From a bacterium (GTDB taxonomy: Bacteria > Chloroflexota > Chloroflexia > Thermomicrobiales > UBA6265), in the NCBI GenBank assembly GCA_029977305.1, contig JAPOLF010000013.1:1-17385 (forward strand): a DNA stretch of 17,385 nucleotides, in the 5' to 3' direction. Both the position numbers and the translations under genes were made by a program. The notes beneath the pieces are model-generated. The model searched no databases and had not been told where the DNA came from. It worked only from the letters and a program-made list of their open reading frames with translations. Each line of letters opens with the position of its first letter. Position 1 is the first letter of the stretch. Of the stretch, positions 13,613 through 17,385 are shown in pieces.

Positions 13613-14251
13613 ATGGTCCAGCCGCACGAACGGGAACCGGGTCGCCGATCTGTGCTGCGATTCCCGCATGCCTTGGGGCACGAACCTTGGCGGGAATGCT
13701 CGGAGCGATCGACACACCTTGCGACGCCACTCTTCGATGTGCGGGCCGAGGCGCGCCCCGGCGTGGAATGGCCCGGCTTCGATCTGCGGCGCGATGACCT
13801 CGCCGGGTTCGACCTGCGGCAGGCCATCTTCACCGGGTCCCTCATGCCTGATATCTCGGCCGCCGACCTGAAGGGCGCGATGCTTGAGGGGGCGACCATT
13901 TCCGATGCGCGCGGCGCCTGCTTCGCCGATGCGGTGCTCGTCGGGGCGACGTTGGAATTCGCCCGCCTCGAACGTGCCTGCTTCCGCGATGCGGATCTGC
14001 GCGAGGCGAGTCTCTACGGTGCGGGGTTGCGGCGCGCGTCATTCACGGGTGCTGATCTCACCGGGGCGGATCTTGCGGAGTGCGACCTCACCGGGGTTGC
14101 GCTGCTGGAGGCGCACTCGTTGCTCGGCTGTTCGCTCGAAGGGGCGATCGGCTTGTCAGCGGCGACCCGCGCGGCGTGCGCCCGGCGTGGGGCCATCGTC
14201 TCGCCCCCCAATGTCGTCGTTGAGGCTCACTGGGCGACCAGCGGCTCCTGA
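13613..14251 (+). CDS. Pentapeptide-repeat protein
   Basis: A 212-residue protein. Residues about 54-180 are tandem A(D/N)LXX-type pentapeptides (for example DLRRD DLAGF DLRQA, ADLTG ADLAE CDLTG), which fold as a right-handed square beta-helix with about six coils. This fold occurs in gyrase-protecting Qnr/MfpA proteins and in many proteins of unknown role; nothing here points specifically to gyrase protection. The N-terminal 50 residues are basic and unrelated, and the start is the least certain part because only a G-rich stretch precedes ATG 13613. The last 25 bp overlap, tail to tail, the 3' end of the XRE/NB-ARC/TPR regulator gene. Confidence 0.85.
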   Translation: MVQPHEREPGRRSVLRFPHALGHEPWRECSERSTHLATPLFDVRAEARPGVEWPGFDLRRDDLAGFDLRQAIFTGSLMPDISAADLKGAMLEGATISDARGACFADAVLVGATLEFARLERACFRDADLREASLYGAGLRRASFTGADLTGADLAECDLTGVALLEAHSLLGCSLEGAIGLSAATRAACARRGAIVSPPNVVVEAHWATSGS

Positions 14252-16602
14252 TCCTGAGGGTCGGATCCCACATCGAACGCGACGTAGATCGCATCGAGGA
14301 GCGGCAGGGCACGCCCCTCTGCGAGCCACCCCTCGAGGGTCTCCTTCCCGGCGGCATCGGTGATGCGCGATGCGAGGCGGCGCCTGATGGTCTGCTCGTC
14401 GGCAAGCAGCGTGATCCCGATCGCCTCGCGCTGTGCCTCGCCCGCGCCGAGCAGCAATGCCGCGCGCCGGTGATCACCGATCTCCACCGCGATCTCGGCG
14501 AGGGAGAGCCAGACATTGAGCACGCCCCAGATGTCGCCCGGGTGGCCATCGAGACTCAGCATCTCCTTGTAGAGCGGCAGGGCGCGCGGCCATTCGCCGA
14601 TTTCTTTGAGGTCCCAGCCGAGATTGCTCAGGGCGGTGCCGATACCCCAGCCGAAGCCTTGGTCGCGCCACAACTCCAGTGCCTGCTCCTTCAGCGGGAT
14701 CGCCTCGTGATGGCGCTCGCACACCGAGAGGGCGACGCCGAGCCGGTTGAGCAACCAAGGCTCCCAGATGCTTCCCGGATGGCGCGTCAACGAGACGAGT
14801 CCCTCCTCGGCGACGCGGACCGCACCCTCGTAATCCTGTGAGGCCGAGAGCGAGAGGCTGACCATCACATAGGCGAGTGGCTCGAGTTCTGGTGAGTGTC
14901 CGTGGTGCGTGCGTCGCAGGGCATCACGCGCGAATGCGAGCGCCAAGGTGCCGTTGTCGGTGATTGCGTTGAGCCAGGCGCAACCGATCAGGCCCATCAC
15001 CGGGGCATCGACCTCGGGCGACGGCACCTCCGGCGCGAGCGCGCTGGCCCAGGCGAGTCCCTCGCGCAGCAGACTCCGGGTTGACCAGTAATGCCAGAGG
15101 CCCCCAACGATGCGGAGTCCCGGTGCGATCTCCCCGTGCTCGATGCAATGGGAGAGCGCCAGACGGAAATTGTCGAGATCGGCGTCGAGCAACAGCGGGG
15201 CCTCGTCGCAATCGATCAGGATGCCGTGGAGGAAACAGGATTCCGCGTAGGGGCCCGCCCATTCCGCGTGGCGCTGCCGGACCTCGCGTTCCTCACCCTC
15301 CTCCTGCAGTTGCTCCTGGGCGAACTCGTGAAGGGTCTCGAGGGTGCCGTAGCGGGCGTTTCCGCACACATCGGCCCGACGCATGAGGAGGTTCTTGTCG
15401 ACCAAGCTCGAGATGAGGTTGAGCGTGGGAAGTGGGGACGATCCCGGCGGGCTGGCAACGCTGTGCGCCGCATCCATGGTGAAGCCGCCGCGGAATGCCG
15501 CGAGACGTCGGAAGAAGGCTTGCTCGGTCGGGAGGAGCAGGTCGTAGCTCCAGGAAATGGCGTCACGCATGGTGCGATGGCGATCGGGAAGATCCTGCGC
15601 CCCGGAGGTGAGCAGCGGCAGCCGCTGATCCAGCCACGGCAGCAACTGCTCGGGTGGAAGAGTGTTGGCACGGGCCGCGGCAAGTTCGATCGCCAATGGG
15701 AGGCCGTCGAGATTGCGACAGATCGCCGCCGCCGCCGCCAAGGACGATTCGGTCGTCTCCAGGTTCGGGGCCGCCGCCTTGGCACGGGCGAGGAAGAGCT
15801 GCACAGCGGGAAAGCTCTGGACCAGGTCCGGTTGGCGGTCCTCCGAGGGATCGGGCACGCCGAGCGGCGGCACCGGGACGTCGTGCTCGCCGCGCACGCG
15901 GAGGAGGACGCGGCTGGTCGCGAGCACCTTGAAGCGCGGCAGGCGGAGAAGCAGCGAGGTCACCCAGGGCCCGATGGCGAGGATGTGCTCCATGTTGTCG
16001 AGCACGAGGAGCAGCTGGAGGTCACCAACGTCGCGGATGATGTCATCCAGCGGGTCGTCAGAGGTCTCATCGATGTCCTGGATGCCGAGGGCGCGGGCGA
16101 TGGTGACCGGGGCGAGCCCCGGATCGCGCACCGAGGCGAGGGAGACGAAGGTGGCACCGTCGCTGAAGCGCGGTTCGGCGCGCAGTGCGGCATCGATGGC
16201 GAGCCGGGTCTTGCCGACGCCGCCGGTGCCGGTGAGGGTGACGAGGCGAACGGTGTCGTCGGAGAGCAGCGCCTCGATCGCGCGTGAGACGCCCTCGCGG
16301 TCGATCAGCGGATCGAGCGGGCGGGGGAGCCCGGCGCGTCGCGGGGCCCGGTCGTCAGTGGCGATCGCCCCCGCCGCGGCGGCGACCACGAGGGCGCGGC
16401 GATCGGCCTCGTTGAGGCGCAGGGCGTCGGCCAGCATGCGGACGGTGGGAAAGCGTGGATGGGCCTTCAGGCCGCGCTCGAGATCGGAGATGCCGCGCAC
16501 GCTGAGCAGGGAGCGTTCGGCCAGCTCCTCTTGGGTCATCCCGGCGGCGAGCCGGTGGGATCGCAGCAATTGTCCGAATGCCTCACCGGGGCGCTGGCTC
16601 AT
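14227..16602 (-). CDS. Large XRE-HTH / NB-ARC ATPase / TPR transcriptional regulator (STAND type)
   Basis: A 791-residue cytoplasmic signal-transduction ATPase. Residues 8-75 form an XRE/Cro-type HTH (LRSHRLAAGMTQEELAERSLLSVRGISDLERG). The NB-ARC-like ATPase has Walker A GTGGVGKTR (125-133), Walker B LLLVLDNME (197-205), ATSR (228-231) and the GLPLAIELAAAR motif (300-311). Residues about 440-770 are helical repeats of TPR type (for example 'NRLGVALSVCERHHEAIPLKEQALELW', 'LSNLGWDLKEIGEWPRALPLYKEML'). Such proteins oligomerise on ATP and ligand binding and activate or repress nearby genes. The inducer is unknown. The start at 16602 gives a complete HTH; the ribosome site (GGAAC) is weak. A motif 52 bp upstream recurs in the MFS/pentapeptide control region, suggesting autoregulation and a local regulon. 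Confidence 0.92.
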   Translation of the reverse strand: MSQRPGEAFGQLLRSHRLAAGMTQEELAERSLLSVRGISDLERGLKAHPRFPTVRMLADALRLNEADRRALVVAAAAGAIATDDRAPRRAGLPRPLDPLIDREGVSRAIEALLSDDTVRLVTLTGTGGVGKTRLAIDAALRAEPRFSDGATFVSLASVRDPGLAPVTIARALGIQDIDETSDDPLDDIIRDVGDLQLLLVLDNMEHILAIGPWVTSLLLRLPRFKVLATSRVLLRVRGEHDVPVPPLGVPDPSEDRQPDLVQSFPAVQLFLARAKAAAPNLETTESSLAAAAAICRNLDGLPLAIELAAARANTLPPEQLLPWLDQRLPLLTSGAQDLPDRHRTMRDAISWSYDLLLPTEQAFFRRLAAFRGGFTMDAAHSVASPPGSSPLPTLNLISSLVDKNLLMRRADVCGNARYGTLETLHEFAQEQLQEEGEEREVRQRHAEWAGPYAESCFLHGILIDCDEAPLLLDADLDNFRLALSHCIEHGEIAPGLRIVGGLWHYWSTRSLLREGLAWASALAPEVPSPEVDAPVMGLIGCAWLNAITDNGTLALAFARDALRRTHHGHSPELEPLAYVMVSLSLSASQDYEGAVRVAEEGLVSLTRHPGSIWEPWLLNRLGVALSVCERHHEAIPLKEQALELWRDQGFGWGIGTALSNLGWDLKEIGEWPRALPLYKEMLSLDGHPGDIWGVLNVWLSLAEIAVEIGDHRRAALLLGAGEAQREAIGITLLADEQTIRRRLASRITDAAGKETLEGWLAEGRALPLLDAIYVAFDVGSDPQDQEPLVAQ

Positions 16603-16771
16603 CGAGTTCCGGGCCTTGCCTGCGACGACAGCTCAGCGGACGATCACTCCCCGCGATGTCCAACTATGAGTTGACCAGAAAATCGGCAGTCCGTCAAACG
16701 ATCATTCGCTCCACATAACAACATGTTTTGATAAACGGATGCATGTCGGAGGAGCCTTGGCGCGAGCAATG
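16603..16771. promoter_or_regulatory. AT-richer upstream region of the regulator gene
   Basis: Noticeably richer in A+T than the rest of the window (16660-16740). It contains the shared motif, the palindrome AACATGTT (16720-16727), and on the minus strand a TTGACG (16694-16699) not correctly spaced from the CATAGT inside the motif (23 bp). This is probably the regulator promoter, but no standard pair can be fixed. Confidence 0.4.
16654..16673. promoter_or_regulatory. Shared motif CGATGTCCAACTATGAG, copy 2, with dyad
   Basis: A 17-bp match to copy 1 at 13533-13550, lacking one G. This copy overlaps a small dyad, CAACT-ATG-AGTTG (16661-16673), which copy 1 does not have. It lies 52 bp upstream of the regulator start. 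Confidence 0.5.
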
Positions 16772-16808
16772 ACAAGCGGCCGACCGGGTGTCCCGATCGA
16801 CCGCTTGT
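16772..16808 (-). terminator. 17-bp hairpin downstream of the Gly-rich protein gene
   Basis: Arms 16772-16788 and 16792-16808 with a 3-base loop; 15 of 17 positions pair as Watson-Crick. The other two are C/A mismatches in a plus-strand RNA but G-U pairs in a minus-strand RNA. So the stem is unbroken only in the transcript of the minus-strand gene that ends at 16865. No U-run follows, so it is an atypical terminator or a 3'-end stabiliser. Confidence 0.65.
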
Positions 16809-16864
16809 TACGCATCCTGAGGATTCAGCACATGGCTGCGGGTGCGGTGCGCCCAGCCAGCGGA

Positions 16865-17179
16865 CTAGCTGACGAAGGAGACGTTGCCGTCGCCGCCGGA
16901 GGCATCGGCGATCGCCGTGCCGCCATCGGCTGCGACGCCGATGTTGGTGGTGTTGGCCATGGCGCCGCCATTGACGTCGACGGAACCCTCGCCGCCTGCC
17001 CAGCACTTGCCCCACTCGTCGCAGACGAGGCCACCCGAGGTGTCGCCCACGCCGATGGCGCTGCCCATGTTGCCGCCGCTGTCGATCGTCCCGAGGGAGA
17101 CCGCCCCGCCGCTGGCGCTGGACACGGCGCTGCCGCCGTTCCCTGACGCTGCCGTTTCCTGTCCGAACAAGAATTCCAT
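16865..17179 (-). CDS. Small Gly/Ala/Ser-rich repeat protein, function unknown
   Basis: A 104-residue, acidic, strongly Gly/Ala/Ser/Asp-rich protein with one Lys, no Arg, no Pro and no His. Two similar halves (about 15-50 and 62-96) share the order GG-x-A/V, short hydrophobic steps (SLGTI, NTTNI), IGV, then a GG turn (IGVGD-TSGG; IGVAADGG), suggesting a short beta-solenoid or amyloid-like sheet. Between the halves lies CDEWGKCW with a C-x5-C pair (Cys53, Cys59), the only cysteines. There is no signal peptide; the N-terminus MEFLFGQETAASG is short. The start at 17179 is fixed by GGAGGG four bases upstream; the longer frame to 17275 is rejected. A surface, biofilm or modified-peptide role is conceivable, but I do not recognise the family. 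A long hairpin follows the gene. Confidence 0.7.
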   Translation of the reverse strand: MEFLFGQETAASGNGGSAVSSASGGAVSLGTIDSGGNMGSAIGVGDTSGGLVCDEWGKCWAGGEGSVDVNGGAMANTTNIGVAADGGTAIADASGGDGNVSFVS

Positions 17180-17183
17180 GATT

Positions 17184-17189
17184 CCCTCC
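17184..17189 (-). promoter_or_regulatory. Shine-Dalgarno of the Gly-rich protein gene
   Basis: GGAGGG on the minus strand, four bases before ATG 17179. It selects the 104-residue form over a 32-residue-longer frame. Further upstream, GAACGT occurs twice in GAACGTCCGGAACGT (minus strand, about 17234-17248), a possible operator. Confidence 0.75.
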
Positions 17190-17320
17190 AATTGCCGTGA
17201 ACGTATGACGACGATGCGGGGTGACTGCACTGTACGTTCCGGACGTTCGTTCGCGTCAGCGTTTTCGTGAACCATCGGTACCAGTTCGGCGTAGACTCAG
17301 CGCATCCGATGCGTCGCCGC

Positions 17321-17326
17321 AGGAGG
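17321..17326 (+). promoter_or_regulatory. Shine-Dalgarno of the truncated 3'-end gene
   Basis: A perfect AGGAGG five bases before GTG 17332. This is what identifies the GTG as a start, since only 18 codons of the gene are in the window. Confidence 0.8.
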
Positions 17327-17331
17327 ACCCG

Positions 17332-17385
17332 GTGCGTTTTCGCGCGATTGCCCTTGCCGCCCTGATGGCGGCGGTCATGCCCACC
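17332..17385 (+). CDS. Start of a secreted-protein gene (first 18 codons only)
   Basis: The frame opens at GTG 17332 behind a perfect AGGAGG and stays open to the window end: MRFRAIALAALMAAVMPT. Two Arg followed by an unbroken Ala/Leu/Met stretch are the n- and h-regions of a Sec signal peptide, so the product is exported or a lipoprotein. Nothing can be said about the mature protein. It is divergent from the Gly-rich protein gene across a 152-bp gap. Confidence 0.7.
   Translation, partial: MRFRAIALAALMAAVMPT

Noticed and set aside
15091..16287. 398-codon plus-strand frame over the STAND regulator
   Set aside because: Antisense shadow; the opposite strand holds HTH, Walker and TPR motifs in one frame.
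16739..17146. 135-codon plus-strand frame opposite the Gly-rich gene
   Set aside because: Ala/Gly/Asp-rich shadow starting before the hairpin; the minus-strand gene has a strong ribosome site and a coherent repeat pattern.

Overview
The window reads as a stretch of chromosome from a high-GC bacterium (roughly two thirds G+C), most likely a member of the Chloroflexota and possibly Thermomicrobia-like. That placement is an inference. It rests on Pro/Thr-rich 'PTETPIPPTATP'-type tails on exported and membrane-anchored proteins, a large XRE-HTH/NB-ARC/TPR regulator, a BKACE (DUF849) enzyme, and an initiator-like protein with DnaA-domain-I-like modules. No rRNA, tRNA, CRISPR array, transposase or integrase was recognised.

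Left part (1-7137): the 3' end of a divergent ThyX-like gene overlaps by one base a secreted protein with an NTF2-like C-terminal part. Next come a BKACE gene (minus) divergent from a DSD1-family PLP enzyme (plus). The PLP gene is followed closely by an ABC-2 ATPase/permease exporter pair. Convergent to these are a membrane-anchored P/T-rich protein and a ferritin-like protein (both minus).

Centre (7138-10580): this is the most unusual part. Two gene-poor stretches (about 470 and 490 bp) full of inverted repeats flank a small MerR-type HTH gene with a very good promoter. They lead into a 713-residue replication-initiator-like protein with, in order, a winged-helix-like N-terminus, a linker, a DnaD-like helical module and two tandem DnaA-domain-I-like modules. 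The DNA for the linker carries five GTTG-N7-CAAC dyads at strictly alternating 45/33-bp spacing. This looks like an iteron array inside an initiator gene, the arrangement known from the phage lambda O gene. MerR gene, operator-like dyads, initiator and internal array could form one replication or partition module, chromosomal or derived from an integrated element.

Right part (10577-17385): a Tat-exported amidohydrolase, overlapping the initiator gene at its stop codon, and an MFS exporter form a likely minus-strand pair. A divergent control region with competing hairpins separates the exporter from a pentapeptide-repeat gene. That gene overlaps tail-to-tail by 25 bp with the large XRE/NB-ARC/TPR regulator. 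A 17-18-bp motif is shared between the exporter/pentapeptide control region and the regulator's own upstream region, suggesting a small local regulon. The window ends with a small Gly-rich repeat protein of unknown function, which has a long hairpin beyond its 3' end, and the first 18 codons of a secreted-protein gene.
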